Assembly (NCBI RefSeq): GCF_006124995.1
Contig: NZ_QEWN01000006.1
Location: 1 to 47,475, forward strand
DNA length: 47,475 nucleotides
From: Vibrio sp. Hep-1b-8
GTDB lineage: Bacteria > Pseudomonadota > Gammaproteobacteria > Enterobacterales > Vibrionaceae
Reading direction: 5' to 3'
In this document: positions 1 through 9,195 of the stretch, piece after piece
Numbering within the stretch: the first letter of the stretch is position 1
Layout: each line of letters begins with the position of its first letter
The notes under the pieces: model-generated
What the model was told of the DNA's origin: nothing
Database searches by the model: none
What the model saw: the letters and a program-made list of their open reading frames with translations, nothing else
Made by a program: the position numbers and the translations under genes

Positions 1-1
1 T

Positions 2-781
2 CACTACGGTGTGCGTGAATTCGGTATGACGGCTATCATGAACGGTATTGCGCTACACGGTGGTTTCGTGCCATACGGTGCAACATTCCTAATGTTCATG
101 GAATACGCGCGTAACGCAATGCGTATGGCTGCTCTGATGAAAGTTCAGAACATCCAAGTTTACACGCACGACTCTATCGGTCTAGGCGAAGATGGTCCAA
201 CTCACCAACCGGTTGAGCAAATGGCTTCTCTACGTCTAACGCCAAACATGAGCACATGGCGTCCATGTGACCAAGTTGAGTCAGCCGTTGCTTGGAAACT
301 GGCAATCGAGCGTAAAGATGGCCCTACATCTCTTATCTTCTCTCGTCAAAACCTTGCACAACAAGAGCGTGACGCTGAACAACTCGCCAACATCGCTAAA
401 GGTGCTTACATCCTGAAAGAGTGTGCAGGTAAGCCAGAGCTTATCCTTATCGCAACAGGTTCTGAAGTAGAGCTAGCGGTAGAAGCAGCAGCACAGCTAA
501 CAGCAGAAGGTAAGAATGTTCGCGTTGTTTCTATGCCATCAACCGATGCTTTCGACAAACAAGATGCAGCATACCGCGAAGCAGTACTACCATCAGACGT
601 CACAGCACGTATCGCTATCGAAGCGGGTATTGCGGACTTCTGGTACAAGTATGTTGGTTTCGGTGGCAAGATCATCGGCATGACGACATTTGGTGAATCA
701 GCGCCAGCTGACCAACTGTTCAAGATGTTTGGTTTCACTACTGAAAACGTAGTAAACACAGCAAAAGAATTGCTAGCGTAA
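2..781 (+). CDS. tktA: Transketolase, C-terminal part (cut by window start)
   Basis: Transketolase moves two-carbon ketol units between sugar phosphates in the cytoplasmic non-oxidative pentose phosphate pathway, using thiamine diphosphate and a divalent metal. The visible ~259 residues begin inside the pyrimidine-binding domain: HYGVREFGM and MNGIALHGG are typical transketolase motifs, followed by [15 protein letters not shown]. The C-terminal domain contains [13 protein letters not shown]. The true start lies upstream of the window (the family is about 660 residues), so this is partial because of the window edge, not broken. It ends in TAA and is followed by a strong terminator. The downstream order tkt-epd-pgk-fba is usual in vibrios. 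Confidence 0.97.
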   Translation, partial: HYGVREFGMTAIMNGIALHGGFVPYGATFLMFMEYARNAMRMAALMKVQNIQVYTHDSIGLGEDGPTHQPVEQMASLRLTPNMSTWRPCDQVESAVAWKLAIERKDGPTSLIFSRQNLAQQERDAEQLANIAKGAYILKECAGKPELILIATGSEVELAVEAAAQLTAEGKNVRVVSMPSTDAFDKQDAAYREAVLPSDVTARIAIEAGIADFWYKYVGFGGKIIGMTTFGESAPADQLFKMFGFTTENVVNTAKELLA

Positions 782-803
782 GCATACAGTTGCAACAAAT
801 AAC

Positions 804-832
804 AAAAACCGAGCCATTGGCTCGGTTTTTTT
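804..832 (+). terminator. Rho-independent terminator after tktA
   Basis: A GC-rich stem (AACCGAGCC / GGCTCGGTT) with a 3-base loop is followed by a run of seven T. It lies 23 bases after the transketolase stop codon. The A-run before the stem means it could also act on transcripts arriving from the opposite gene at 852-1088. Confidence 0.9.
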
Positions 833-851
833 CTATCACGAATGCTTGTGC

Positions 852-1088
852 CTATTCAAACTCTTTACCCCAGTTGTCTAGCTGCTTGTGACCACACTCT
901 TTACACGTTACGTATCTGTCCATGTCGTAGTAGTGTCCACCATTGATGAAGCTATGAAGGAGAAGTTTGACTTTGCCTAGTAAAGAAGGGTCATTATCGT
1001 AACGGCTTGGCTTCCTCACCAAAACTTCGCTATGAGGTGTCTCTTTTGAACATTGTTGGCAAAAGTGTTTCGCTGGGTAACCAGACAT
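852..1088 (-). CDS. Small zinc-ribbon protein of unknown function
   Basis: This 78-residue protein carries two CxxC knuckles, CQQC near the N-terminus and CKEC near the C-terminus, about 50 residues apart. That is the layout of a small zinc ribbon. No signal peptide or membrane segment is seen, so it is probably cytoplasmic. The start is taken as the ATG at 1088 because an AGGA Shine-Dalgarno core lies 7 bases upstream of it; the in-frame ATG at 1094 sits almost on that core and is less likely. It is convergent with tktA and divergent from epd. I do not recognise a named family; it may be a conserved vibrio hypothetical protein. Confidence 0.7.
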   Translation of the reverse strand: MSGYPAKHFCQQCSKETPHSEVLVRKPSRYDNDPSLLGKVKLLLHSFINGGHYYDMDRYVTCKECGHKQLDNWGKEFE

Positions 1089-1285
1089 AATCATTTCCTT
1101 TGGTTGATGAAAGTTGAAGAAAAACAGCCAATAGGAATAATTTATCCATCTCCATGATATAAAATGCTGAGATATAATGCCATGTGAATATGTGGAAAAG
1201 TTCGCTCCATATCACTAACTTAATGCGCTTTTGATAGCTATCGGTTACTATTTGTGACACGAAAATCATGTAAGGCGAAGGAATC

Positions 1286-2320
1286 ATGCTTAGAGTTGCG
1301 ATCAATGGATTTGGACGTATCGGTCGTAATGTACTGCGAGCAGTATATGAAAGTGGCAAAAGCCAGCAGATTAAAGTCGTCGCTGTGAATGAGTTGGCAC
1401 AACCTGATGCTATGGCACACCTACTGCAGTACGATACAAGTCATGGTCGTTTTGGCAAAAAAGTAACCAATGACCAAGAGCATATCTATATTCACCATGA
1501 AAGTGGCGAGTTTGACTCTATTCGTATCCTTCATCTAAGTGAGATTGAGCTATTACCTTGGCGTGATTTAGAGGTTGATCTGGTTTTAGACTGTACCGGT
1601 GTGTTTGGTTCTCAAGCTGACGGTCAAGAGCATTTAAAAGCAGGGGCGAAGAAAGTTCTTTTCTCTCATCCTGGTGCTAATGATCTCGACAATACCATTA
1701 TTTATGGGGTGAACCACCAAACTCTCAAAGCTGACGACAAGATAGTGTCGAATGGCTCTTGTACCACAAACTGTATTGTGCCGATTATCAAAGCGCTCGA
1801 TGATGCATTTGAGATAGAATCCGGAACCATCACCACCATTCATTCCTCAATGAACGATCAGCAAGTTATCGATGCTTACCACTCGGATCTGCGTCGCACG
1901 CGTGCTGCAAGTCAATCGATCATTCCAGTGGACACTAAGTTGCATAAAGGAATTGAAAGAATATTCCCGAAATTTTCTAACAAATTCGAGGCAATTTCAG
2001 TACGAGTACCGACAGTTAACGTTACTGCAATGGATTTAAGTGTCACAATTAATACAAATGTGAAAGTTAATGACGTAAATCAAACCATTGTTAACGCATC
2101 TCAGTGTACATTACAGGGCATTGTTGACTATACTGAAGCGCCGCTCGTTTCTATCGACTTTAATCATGATCCCCATAGCGCGATTGTCGATGGTACACAG
2201 ACTCGAGTTAGTAACGGCCATCTAGTTAAGATGCTTGTTTGGTGTGACAACGAATGGGGCTTTGCGAATCGTATGCTGGATACTGCGCTCGCAATGCAAG
2301 CCGCTCCCCGTCATATTTGA
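1286..2320 (+). CDS. epd: D-erythrose-4-phosphate dehydrogenase
   Basis: Epd oxidises erythrose 4-phosphate to 4-phosphoerythronate with NAD, the first step of the DXP-dependent pyridoxal 5'-phosphate route. The 344-residue protein has the GAPDH-type Rossmann start ([13 protein letters not shown]) and the catalytic segment SNGSCTTNC with Cys-159. The central [20 protein letters not shown] region is characteristic of Epd rather than of glycolytic GapA. The start ATG follows an AAGGA Shine-Dalgarno by 4 bases. It lies upstream of pgk and fbaA, as in many gammaproteobacteria. pdxA, another gene of the same vitamin B6 pathway, is also in this window at 36 kb. Confidence 0.95.
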   Translation: MLRVAINGFGRIGRNVLRAVYESGKSQQIKVVAVNELAQPDAMAHLLQYDTSHGRFGKKVTNDQEHIYIHHESGEFDSIRILHLSEIELLPWRDLEVDLVLDCTGVFGSQADGQEHLKAGAKKVLFSHPGANDLDNTIIYGVNHQTLKADDKIVSNGSCTTNCIVPIIKALDDAFEIESGTITTIHSSMNDQQVIDAYHSDLRRTRAASQSIIPVDTKLHKGIERIFPKFSNKFEAISVRVPTVNVTAMDLSVTINTNVKVNDVNQTIVNASQCTLQGIVDYTEAPLVSIDFNHDPHSAIVDGTQTRVSNGHLVKMLVWCDNEWGFANRMLDTALAMQAAPRHI

Positions 2321-2502
2321 CGCTGCAACGCCAACTATCTAGGGGATAAATGTAGTTTGCGGCAAGGAGAAATATTTATTTTTACCCTTGAAATAAATAT
2401 GAAGTATCTCCATATCAAAACCAGTTTGAAGAATTATTGAGCTTGGCAGGGTTGCCGGGTGACTGAAAAACTTTACTTATTTAATATTTGAGAGGACACA
2501 TC

Positions 2503-3663
2503 ATGTCTGTAATCAAGATGACTGACCTGGATCTAGCAGGTAAACGTGTATTTATCCGTGCGGACCTAAACGTACCAGTAAAAGAAGGCAAAGTGACTTC
2601 TGATGCACGTATCCTAGCATCTCTACCAACTATCAAGCACTGTCTAGAAGCAGGCGCTAAAGTTATGGTTACTTCTCACTTAGGTCGTCCAACTGAAGGT
2701 GAATACGCAGAAGAGTTCTCTCTACAACCTGTAGTTAACTACCTAAACGACGCTCTAGATTGCGAAGTTAAACTAGCAAAAGATTACCTTGATGGCCTAG
2801 AGCTAAACACTGGTGAGCTTGTTGTTCTTGAAAACGTTCGTTTTAACAAAGGCGAGAAGAAGAACGAAGAAGAGCTATCTAAGAAATACGCTGCACTTTG
2901 TGACATCTTCGTAATGGACGCATTTGGTACTGCTCACCGTGCTCAAGCTTCTACACACGGTGTAGGTATGAACGCTCCAGTAGCATGTGCTGGTCCTCTT
3001 TTAGCTGCTGAACTTGAAGCTCTAGGTAAAGCAATGGACAACCCAGAGCGTCCACTTGTTGCTATCGTTGGTGGTTCTAAAGTTTCTACTAAACTAACCG
3101 TTCTTGAATCTCTATCTAAAGTTGCTGACCAACTTGTTGTTGGTGGTGGTATTGCAAACACATTTATTGCAGCAGCTGGCTACAATGTTGGTAAGTCTCT
3201 ATACGAAGCTGACCTAGTTGAAACGGCTCAAAAACTAATGAAAGAGTGTTCTATTCCAGTTGCAACTGATGTTGCATGTGCGAAAGCATTTGATGAAAAC
3301 GCAGAAGCTGAAATCAAGCACGTATCTGAAGTTTCTGATGACGACATGATTTTCGACCTTGGTCCTGATTCAACAGCTGCTCTAGCTGAAATCATCGCTA
3401 ACGCAAAAACGATTCTATGGAATGGTCCTGTAGGCGTATTCGAGTTCAAGAACTTCGAAGCGGGTACTAAAGGTATCTCTGAAGCAATCGCTCAGTCTGC
3501 AGGTTTCTCTGTAGCAGGTGGTGGTGACACGCTAGCAGCTATCGACAAGTTCGGTATCAAGGCTGACGTTTCTTACATCTCTACCGGCGGCGGCGCATTC
3601 CTTGAATTCGTTGAAGGTAAAGTACTACCAGCTGTAGCGATGCTTGAAGAGCGTGCTAAGTAA
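2503..3663 (+). CDS. pgk: Phosphoglycerate kinase
   Basis: Pgk converts 1,3-bisphosphoglycerate and ADP to 3-phosphoglycerate and ATP in glycolysis. The 386-residue length is standard. Visible motifs include the substrate-binding [11 protein letters not shown] near residue 20, [10 protein letters not shown], the hinge GSKVSTK, and the nucleotide-binding GGGDTLAA near the C-terminus. The ATG at 2503 is chosen because a GAGAGGA ribosome-binding site lies just upstream; an upstream in-frame TTG at 2488 would overlap that site. Codon use is strongly biased (CTA, GGT, GTT, AAA), as expected for a highly expressed gene. A 182-base gap separates it from epd, so it may also have its own promoter. Confidence 0.98.
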   Translation: MSVIKMTDLDLAGKRVFIRADLNVPVKEGKVTSDARILASLPTIKHCLEAGAKVMVTSHLGRPTEGEYAEEFSLQPVVNYLNDALDCEVKLAKDYLDGLELNTGELVVLENVRFNKGEKKNEEELSKKYAALCDIFVMDAFGTAHRAQASTHGVGMNAPVACAGPLLAAELEALGKAMDNPERPLVAIVGGSKVSTKLTVLESLSKVADQLVVGGGIANTFIAAAGYNVGKSLYEADLVETAQKLMKECSIPVATDVACAKAFDENAEAEIKHVSEVSDDDMIFDLGPDSTAALAEIIANAKTILWNGPVGVFEFKNFEAGTKGISEAIAQSAGFSVAGGGDTLAAIDKFGIKADVSYISTGGGAFLEFVEGKVLPAVAMLEERAK

Positions 3664-3670
3664 TTAAGTG

Positions 3671-3700
3671 AAAGCGGGGGAGTTAATCTCCCGCTTTCTT
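3671..3700 (+). terminator. Probable terminator after pgk
   Basis: An imperfect stem (AAAGCGGGGGAG against CTCCCGCTTT, two extra G on the left arm) begins 8 bases after the pgk stop and is followed by TCTTGTTT. It is followed by a promoter for fbaA, so fbaA can be transcribed on its own. Confidence 0.7.
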
Positions 3701-3702
3701 GT

Positions 3703-3758
3703 TTGCTGCACATCACACTTCTTTGCTAGAATAGCGCGAGTTGTGAGCAAACGTTTGC
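3703..3758 (+). promoter_or_regulatory. fbaA promoter with LacI-family-type operator
   Basis: A sigma-70-like promoter is visible: TTGCTG at 3703-3708, an 18-base spacer, and TAGAAT at 3727-3732. A perfect 12-base palindrome GCAAACGTTTGC follows at 3747-3758, where it would overlap the initially transcribed region. The palindrome fits the general form of PurR and Cra/FruR operators. Control of fba by Cra is known in enteric bacteria; PurR fits the central bases at least as well. Which repressor binds here is inference. Confidence 0.5.
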
Positions 3759-3816
3759 AAGAATTTAAACTTAACAAGTTTTATTTTTAAAACGACAGAT
3801 AAATAGGATTAAATCC

Positions 3817-4893
3817 ATGTCTAAGATCTTCGATTTCGTAAAACCAGGTGTAATCTCTGGCGATGACGTACAGAAAGTTTTTGAAGTTGCAAAAGAAAAC
3901 AACTTCGCTCTACCAGCAGTAAACGTTGTTGGTACTGACTCTGTAAACGCAGTACTAGAAGCGGCAGCTAAAGTGAAAGCTCCAGTTGTTGTTCAGTTCT
4001 CTAACGGCGGTGCAGCTTTCTTCGCTGGTAAAGGCGTTAAACTTGAAGGTCAAGGTGCTCAAATCCTTGGTGCTGTAGCTGGCGCGAAATACGTACACGC
4101 TGTAGCTGAAGCTTACGGTGTGCCAGTGATTCTACACACTGACCACGCTGCTAAGAAACTTCTTCCATGGATTGACGGTCTACTAGACGCTGGTGAAGAG
4201 TACTTCGCTCAAACTGGTAAGCCTCTATTCTCTTCTCACATGCTAGACCTTTCTGAAGAGTCTCTAGAAGAGAACATCGAAACATGTGCTAAGTACCTAG
4301 AGCGCATGGCTAAAATGGGTATGACAATCGAGATCGAACTTGGTTGTACTGGTGGTGAAGAAGACGGTGTTGATAACTCTCACATGGACGCTTCTGAGCT
4401 TTACACTTCACCAGAAGACGTTGCTTACGCGTACGAGAAACTAAGCGCAGTTAGCCACCGTTTCACTATCGCAGCATCTTTCGGTAACGTACACGGCGTA
4501 TACAAGCCAGGTAACGTTGTTCTAACTCCAACTATCCTACGTGATTCTCAAGCATACTGTGCAGAGAAGTTCGGTATTGCACCAAACGCTCTAAACTTCG
4601 TATTCCACGGTGGTTCTGGTTCTACTGAAGCTGAGATCCAAGAATCTATCGGCTACGGTGTTATCAAAATGAACATCGATACTGATACACAGTGGGCAAC
4701 TTGGGATGGCATCCGTAAGTATGAAGCTGAAAACCGTGAATACCTACAAGGTCAAATCGGTAACCCAACTGGCGAAGATGCACCAAACAAGAAGTACTAC
4801 GATCCACGCGTATGGCTACGTGCAGGTCAGGCTTCAATGGTCGCTCGTCTAGAAAAAGCTTTTGCTGACCTAAACGCAGTAGACGTACTATAA
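3817..4893 (+). CDS. fbaA: Class II fructose-bisphosphate aldolase
   Basis: The enzyme splits fructose 1,6-bisphosphate into dihydroxyacetone phosphate and glyceraldehyde 3-phosphate using a bound zinc ion. The 358-residue length is that of the class IIA enzyme of Escherichia coli. The zinc and active-site segment HTDHAAKK lies near residue 110, followed by SSHMLDLS. IEIELGCTGGEEDG, VHGVYKPGN, FHGGSGSTEAEI and the phosphate-binding KMNIDTDTQ are all present. Codon use is highly biased, like pgk. It has its own promoter and a strong terminator. Confidence 0.98.
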   Translation: MSKIFDFVKPGVISGDDVQKVFEVAKENNFALPAVNVVGTDSVNAVLEAAAKVKAPVVVQFSNGGAAFFAGKGVKLEGQGAQILGAVAGAKYVHAVAEAYGVPVILHTDHAAKKLLPWIDGLLDAGEEYFAQTGKPLFSSHMLDLSEESLEENIETCAKYLERMAKMGMTIEIELGCTGGEEDGVDNSHMDASELYTSPEDVAYAYEKLSAVSHRFTIAASFGNVHGVYKPGNVVLTPTILRDSQAYCAEKFGIAPNALNFVFHGGSGSTEAEIQESIGYGVIKMNIDTDTQWATWDGIRKYEAENREYLQGQIGNPTGEDAPNKKYYDPRVWLRAGQASMVARLEKAFADLNAVDVL

Positions 4894-4915
4894 TTCGTCT
4901 AACAAGCTTATGTTG

Positions 4916-4943
4916 AAAAAGCCGCTCAATGAGCGGCTTTTTT
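4916..4943 (+). terminator. Rho-independent terminator after fbaA
   Basis: A perfect stem GCCGCTC / GAGCGGC with an AAT loop is flanked by five A and followed by six T, 23 bases after the fbaA stop codon. Confidence 0.92.
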
Positions 4944-5024
4944 ATTTATGCATAACTTCAAAGCATAAGTAGGGTTGTCTCAATAAAAATTCTGGCGAAA
5001 GTTGATCTCTTTGCGTAACCTTGT

Positions 5025-5055
5025 AAAGGCTTGTCAGATTTTTCTGGTAAGCCTT
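5025..5055 (+). other. Inverted repeat / hairpin between fbaA and mscS
   Basis: AAAGGCTT and AAGCCTTT flank a smaller nested pairing (CAG / CTG) around five T. The 3' side continues GTTTTC. It resembles a weak terminator or the 3' hairpin of a small RNA, but lies about 80 bases after an already good terminator. Its function is unknown. Confidence 0.35.
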
Positions 5056-5079
5056 TGTTTTCGCTCTCTTTGCAAAAAC

Positions 5080-5108
5080 TTGACTTTTTACATAGTCAAA
5101 AGTGATAT
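5080..5108 (+). promoter_or_regulatory. Probable mscS promoter
   Basis: TTGACT, a 17-base spacer and TGATAT form a good sigma-70-like match about 110 bases upstream of the mscS ATG. Confidence 0.5.
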
Positions 5109-5218
5109 CGTGCCGAAAAACTGACATTGCTTCAGCAAATGTATTAGAGATGTCATTGTTGATTAATAATCTATAGCAGTTTGGTTCATAGAATCATAAA
5201 TTTTTTGAGGATACATAT

Positions 5219-6085
5219 ATGGCAGGTGAATCAGCGGGGATCGAAACTCCCCTAGTTGATGGTTTAAGCCAAGCAGAAAAGTGGCTAACAAGTAATTCTG
5301 ATTTATTGGTTCAGTACGGTGTGAATATCATTTCAGCGGTTCTGATCCTGTTTATCGGTAATATCATCGTTAAAGCAGTAGCGAACAGCGTTTCTAAAGT
5401 ATTAGAAAAGAAAGATATGGACAAAGCGGTTGTTGAGTTTGTCCACGGTTTAGTTCGTTACCTGCTATTTGTTATTGTACTTATTGCAGCGTTAGGCCGA
5501 GTTGGTGTTCAAACCGCATCTGTCGTTGCTGTTATCGGTGCTGCCGGTCTTGCTGTTGGTCTTGCTCTACAAGGTTCACTGTCTAACTTTGCGGCAGGTG
5601 TACTTATCGTTGCATTCCGTCCATTTAAGTCTGGTGACTATGTGGAAATTGGTGGTGTTGCGGGTAGCGTAGAAGCGATTCAGATCTTCCAAACAGTGTT
5701 AAAAACGCCTGACAACAAAATGGTCGTTGTTCCTAACTCTGGCGTTATCGGTAGCCCAATTACCAACTATTCACGCCATGAGACACGTCGTGTGGATTTG
5801 GTTATCGGTGTTTCTTACAAATCAGATCTTAAACAAACTAAGCAAGTGATCCGTGATGTACTAGAGAAAGACACACGTATTCTTAAAGATCCTGATATCC
5901 AGATCGGTGTTCTGGCACTTGCTGATTCTTCAGTGAACTTTGTGGTTCGTCCATGGTGTAAAACTGCGGATTACTGGGACGTGTACTTCGATTCTACTCA
6001 GGCAATCAAGGAAGCGTTGGATGAAGCGGGTATTGAAATCCCATTCCCACAAATGGATGTTCACTTGAACAAAGTAGACGCTTAA
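5219..6085 (+). CDS. mscS: Small-conductance mechanosensitive channel
   Basis: MscS is an inner-membrane heptameric channel that opens under membrane tension and releases solutes after hypo-osmotic shock. The 288-residue length matches E. coli MscS. Three membrane segments are visible at roughly residues 30-55, 70-90 and 95-130. The third has the pore-lining Gly/Ala pattern AAGLAVGLALQGSLSNFAAG. The cytoplasmic vestibule follows (FRPFKSGDYVEIGG, VVVPNSGVIGSPITN). The start has a TTTGAGGA ribosome-binding site. In a marine organism it complements the osmoprotectant genes at the other end of the window. Confidence 0.95.
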   Translation: MAGESAGIETPLVDGLSQAEKWLTSNSDLLVQYGVNIISAVLILFIGNIIVKAVANSVSKVLEKKDMDKAVVEFVHGLVRYLLFVIVLIAALGRVGVQTASVVAVIGAAGLAVGLALQGSLSNFAAGVLIVAFRPFKSGDYVEIGGVAGSVEAIQIFQTVLKTPDNKMVVVPNSGVIGSPITNYSRHETRRVDLVIGVSYKSDLKQTKQVIRDVLEKDTRILKDPDIQIGVLALADSSVNFVVRPWCKTADYWDVYFDSTQAIKEALDEAGIEIPFPQMDVHLNKVDA

Positions 6086-6108
6086 TCGAGTCATCAAAAA
6101 ATCAACAG

Positions 6109-6135
6109 AAAGCGAGGCAGTAGCCTCGCTTTTTT
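6109..6135 (+). terminator. Terminator after mscS
   Basis: A stem AAAGCGAGGC / GCCTCGCTTT with a short loop is followed by T residues. It may serve both mscS and the convergent gene ending at 6142. Confidence 0.88.
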
Positions 6136-6141
6136 ATGCCT

Positions 6142-6639
6142 TCATAGGTTTGATGTGGTGAGTTCGAAGATGGGGTTGTTTAGTTCTGCGAGTATTTTAT
6201 GCAGTGATGAGCTAGAGAAGCCAATTGTAAACTCAGGGTCTGCGGGGGTGTATAGGATCTCTTCTGTTTGATATAAGCCTGTGTCTACGATAATCGGGAT
6301 CTCTTCGGGGATACCAAATGGACACACCGCACCTGGCACACAACCTAATTGTTGAGTCATCTCTTGGTCACTGCATATTGATGGACGTTTACCAAGTAGT
6401 GACTTGATTGCTTTAGTATCAAGCCTTTGATCTTTGTGAGTAAGATACAGAGCAAAACCGCTTCCTTTCAGTTTCAGAAACAGGCTTTTACTGTGCGTAC
6501 CTGTCCAACCCAGTCTTTCAGCCACAATGAGGTCGGTGGCAAAGTATAGGATAGGTTCATGTTGCCATTGGCGATACTCAATCTCTAAGCCTTTAAGTAG
6601 CGAAATGTTGAACTGATAGATCTGATCCAGCTTGTTCAT
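6142..6639 (-). CDS. YbaK/ProX-type aminoacyl-tRNA deacylase domain protein
   Basis: This 165-residue protein belongs by appearance to the YbaK/EbsC/ProXp superfamily, whose members hydrolyse mischarged aminoacyl-tRNAs in trans. Supporting segments are the central LFLKLKGSGFALYLTHKD, LGKRPSICSDQEMTQQLGC, and the family-typical GAVCPFGIPEEIPIIVD followed by the FTIGFSSSSLHK C-terminal strand. The conserved Lys in the first segment and the GxxCPFG loop fit the substrate pocket. It lacks a signal peptide and should be cytoplasmic. Which aminoacyl-tRNA it edits is not evident. It lies 17 bases downstream of argO on the same strand and could be co-transcribed with it. Confidence 0.8.
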   Translation of the reverse strand: MNKLDQIYQFNISLLKGLEIEYRQWQHEPILYFATDLIVAERLGWTGTHSKSLFLKLKGSGFALYLTHKDQRLDTKAIKSLLGKRPSICSDQEMTQQLGCVPGAVCPFGIPEEIPIIVDTGLYQTEEILYTPADPEFTIGFSSSSLHKILAELNNPIFELTTSNL

Positions 6640-6656
6640 GGTGGCTTCCTAATTCC

Positions 6657-7280
6657 TTAAATAGTTAAATGCTTGAAAAGCATCACTGCAATAGTAAACA
6701 TCATTAGCGCTACCCCGATATCAATTGCTTTTCTGACTTTGAGTTGCGACAAGGTTGGAGCGAGCTTTGCTGCGCCTAACGAAAGCGAGTAGAACCAGAC
6801 AAAGGAAGCCAAAATCGTTCCGGCAGCAAATGCCAGCCTGTCATGACCTTCGAACTGTCCGCCGATCGAACCTAAAATAACCACAGTATCTAAATAGAGA
6901 TGCGGATTAAGTACCGTAACGGCTAGGGCGCCGATTATGACTGCTTTTCTACCTCTCGATCTGATACGGCCAGGATTAACACTCTCGTCAGCAACCCCAG
7001 AAAATGCACTTCTAAGCGAAATAATACCATAGACGGTTAAGAATATAATGCCGCCAATGGTAACCATTGTGAGTAAGGTCGTATTGCTGGCAAGTAGCGC
7101 ACCGCCACCGAAGATTCCCAGTGAAATAAACAGTGCATCGAGCAAGCTACATATGGTTGCTGTCGTGAGGTGGTGATGGCGCTTTATTCCTTGATTAAGA
7201 ACATAAGCATTTTGAGCGCCTATCGGAATGATCATACTTGCGCCCAAGCCAAACCCTTGTAATACCAGCCAGAAATTCAC
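6657..7280 (-). CDS. argO: Arginine exporter, LysE family
   Basis: ArgO exports arginine (and canavanine) across the inner membrane. The 207-residue protein has the LysE/ArgO N-terminus (FGLGASMIIPIGAQNAYVLNQGI) and about six hydrophobic segments, including a TVLNPHLYLDTVVILGSIG segment typical of LysE exporters. It is divergent from argP, whose product activates argO in enteric bacteria by binding the intervening region (7281-7419). That pairing strongly supports the ArgO name over a generic LysE call. Confidence 0.9.
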   Translation of the reverse strand: MNFWLVLQGFGLGASMIIPIGAQNAYVLNQGIKRHHHLTTATICSLLDALFISLGIFGGGALLASNTTLLTMVTIGGIIFLTVYGIISLRSAFSGVADESVNPGRIRSRGRKAVIIGALAVTVLNPHLYLDTVVILGSIGGQFEGHDRLAFAAGTILASFVWFYSLSLGAAKLAPTLSQLKVRKAIDIGVALMMFTIAVMLFKHLTI

Positions 7281-7419
7281 CGTTTTTACTCCTTCGTTCC
7301 TATGATGGTGAGAGTGAATAAAATAGGAGAGATAGAGATATAAGTGAAATTAATGATTTTAATGAATGATAAGTTTTGCTAATTTTTATGGGTTTAGATA
7401 CCTAAATATAAGGATTCAC

Positions 7420-8316
7420 ATGCGTGGCTTAGATTATAAATGGATTGAAGCTCTTGAAGCTGTGGTCAACCAAGGAAGTTTCGAACGCGCCGCGCAGCAG
7501 CTATGTATTTCTCAATCGGCTGTTTCGCAAAGGGTTAAGCAACTGGAAAAGTTTCTCGCCAAGTCGGTGCTGATTCGAGAGCAACCACCGAGGCTGACGA
7601 CGGCGGGTAAAAAACTGATGGGTCTTTATCACAGAGTACAGTTGCTTGAGAGTGAGGTGCTTCCAGAGCTGACGAACCAAGAGAGTTTACGTCCTGTTCA
7701 GATCTTTATTGCCACTAACGCAGACAGCTTAGCAACTTGGTTGTTACCAGCCCTCACTCCGATCATGACGACACGCCATGTCGAGTTTGACTTAGCCGTT
7801 CATGGTGAGGATCGAACGCTGGACAAACTAAAGAAAGGCGAGGTGACAGGCGCGATTAGCTGGGAGTCTGAACCTATATCTGGCTGCTATGCCGAGTATT
7901 TAGGGCGTATGGACTATGTCTGCGTAGCTAACCCGGAGTTTGCTCAGCGCTACTTCGCCAATGGGGTGACGCGGGAGGCGTTAAAACGCGCACCTGCGGT
8001 TGCATTTGACCAATATGATGAAATGCATCAGATGTTTTTGAAGCAGCACTTCAACCTCTCTCCGGAGGTGATTACTCATCATCGAGTCGCCAGTTCAGAA
8101 GCGTTTGTCAAATTGGCACTGCTTGGTTCTGCCTACTGTTTGATACCGCGCTTACAGATTAGTCAAGAGCTGGAGCAGGGGACTCTGGTTGATCTCATGC
8201 CGGGTTTCTTACTCAGCTTTAAGATTTATTGGCACCATTGGCAGTTAGAGACCGGATTGTTGAAGGAGATCACCCAGGCGATCGTGGAGTACAGTCGCCA
8301 AGAATTGCCTAAATAG
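7420..8316 (+). CDS. argP: LysR-family regulator ArgP (IciA)
   Basis: ArgP is a LysR-type transcription factor that senses arginine and lysine and activates the arginine exporter gene. The 298 residues begin [16 protein letters not shown], followed by the LysR winged helix-turn-helix ([20 protein letters not shown]) and a substrate-binding domain. I take the ATG at 7420 because AAGGA lies 5 bases upstream and because it gives the usual family length; an in-frame start at 7366 would add 18 residues that do not fit the family. It is transcribed away from argO. Confidence 0.92.
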   Translation: MRGLDYKWIEALEAVVNQGSFERAAQQLCISQSAVSQRVKQLEKFLAKSVLIREQPPRLTTAGKKLMGLYHRVQLLESEVLPELTNQESLRPVQIFIATNADSLATWLLPALTPIMTTRHVEFDLAVHGEDRTLDKLKKGEVTGAISWESEPISGCYAEYLGRMDYVCVANPEFAQRYFANGVTREALKRAPAVAFDQYDEMHQMFLKQHFNLSPEVITHHRVASSEAFVKLALLGSAYCLIPRLQISQELEQGTLVDLMPGFLLSFKIYWHHWQLETGLLKEITQAIVEYSRQELPK

Positions 8317-8413
8317 TGCTGGGTTAATTCTTTGTCAGAACAGCGTACAACGCTTGGTCAAAATGCGTTCGTTACCTATGATGTATGCAGTTAAGTCCAC
8401 ATGGTAATTAAGT

Positions 8414-9109
8414 ATGAAAGCTGTTTCTTATGTTATTGCATCATTGTCCGTCGCCATGCTGAGCTTTGGTGCAGCAGCCAATTCCCCTGACTTCCCACAT
8501 CTTGAAACAACCGGATATGGCGAAGTGATTGCGACGCCAGACATGGCTCAGTTTTCAGTTAAGGTTGTTGAATCAACCATGACCGCGGAACAAGCTAAGC
8601 AGTCAGTAGACAAAGTCGTGTCAGATTTCCTGAGCGCATTAGCTAAGGAAGGGGTGGAGAGCCAAAACATCACCAGCTCAAACCTCTACATTACGCCTCA
8701 ATACCACTATCCTAAAAAAGGTAAACCAGAATTGGTTGGCTACCGTGCGTCGCGCAGCATTACCGTTACTGTTGATCAACTGGCGGATCTTAATCGATAT
8801 CTGGATCTTGCTTTGAACTCTGGTATTAATCAGGTCGATAATATTCAGCTTCAGGTGAAGGATCAGGAGCAGTACCAGCAGAAAGCGCGCTTAGCAGCGA
8901 TCAAAGATGCCAATAGCAAAGCGGAATCCCTGGCAGAAGGTTTTGGTAAGGATCTGAATGGTGTCTGGCAAATTAACTATAACATGTCTGGACAACAACC
9001 AATCCTGATGAGATCGATGGCGATGGATGCCAAAGTAGAATCGAACAGTTATCAAGACTCACGAATCGTGATTCGCGATCGCGTTGATGTTATCTACAAG
9101 CTGGATTAA
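8414..9109 (+). CDS. SIMPL-domain periplasmic protein (YggE-like)
   Basis: A 231-residue protein with an N-terminal signal peptide (hydrophobic core after MKAV, probable cleavage after GAAAN) and a SIMPL (DUF541) domain. The domain is shown by the start TTGYGEVIATPDMAQFSVKV, by ITSSNLYITPQYHY, and by the GYRASRSITVTVDQL segment. The E. coli homologue YggE has been linked to oxidative-stress tolerance; the molecular role is unresolved. It should be periplasmic. The terminator at 9152-9179 is shared with convergent pyk. The ribosome-binding site is weak. Confidence 0.85.
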   Translation: MKAVSYVIASLSVAMLSFGAAANSPDFPHLETTGYGEVIATPDMAQFSVKVVESTMTAEQAKQSVDKVVSDFLSALAKEGVESQNITSSNLYITPQYHYPKKGKPELVGYRASRSITVTVDQLADLNRYLDLALNSGINQVDNIQLQVKDQEQYQQKARLAAIKDANSKAESLAEGFGKDLNGVWQINYNMSGQQPILMRSMAMDAKVESNSYQDSRIVIRDRVDVIYKLD

Positions 9110-9151
9110 TAACTCACAACGCTGGATTTAGAGCAGCGTGTTTTGAATATT

Positions 9152-9179
9152 AAAAAAGAGGGCCGAGGCCCTCTTTTTT
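9152..9179. terminator. Bidirectional terminator between SIMPL gene and pyk
   Basis: A symmetric stem AAAAAAGAGGGCC / GGCCCTCTTTTTT with almost no loop lies between two convergent stop codons, with A-run and T-run on the two sides, so it can work in both directions. Confidence 0.9.
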
Positions 9180-9195
9180 GTCTGTAGCGCTTCTA

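Larger units (their letters stand above)
4894..5218. other. fbaA-mscS intergenic region (325 bases)
   Basis: It contains the fbaA terminator (4916-4943), a second hairpin-forming inverted repeat (5025-5055) and a probable mscS promoter (5080-5108). I see no credible gene in it; the one open frame on the minus strand lacks a ribosome-binding site and family features. Confidence 0.6.

Noticed and set aside
852..1094. Start of the zinc-ribbon gene at the ATG at 1094
   Set aside because: The Shine-Dalgarno core lies one base before it; the ATG at 1088 has proper spacing.
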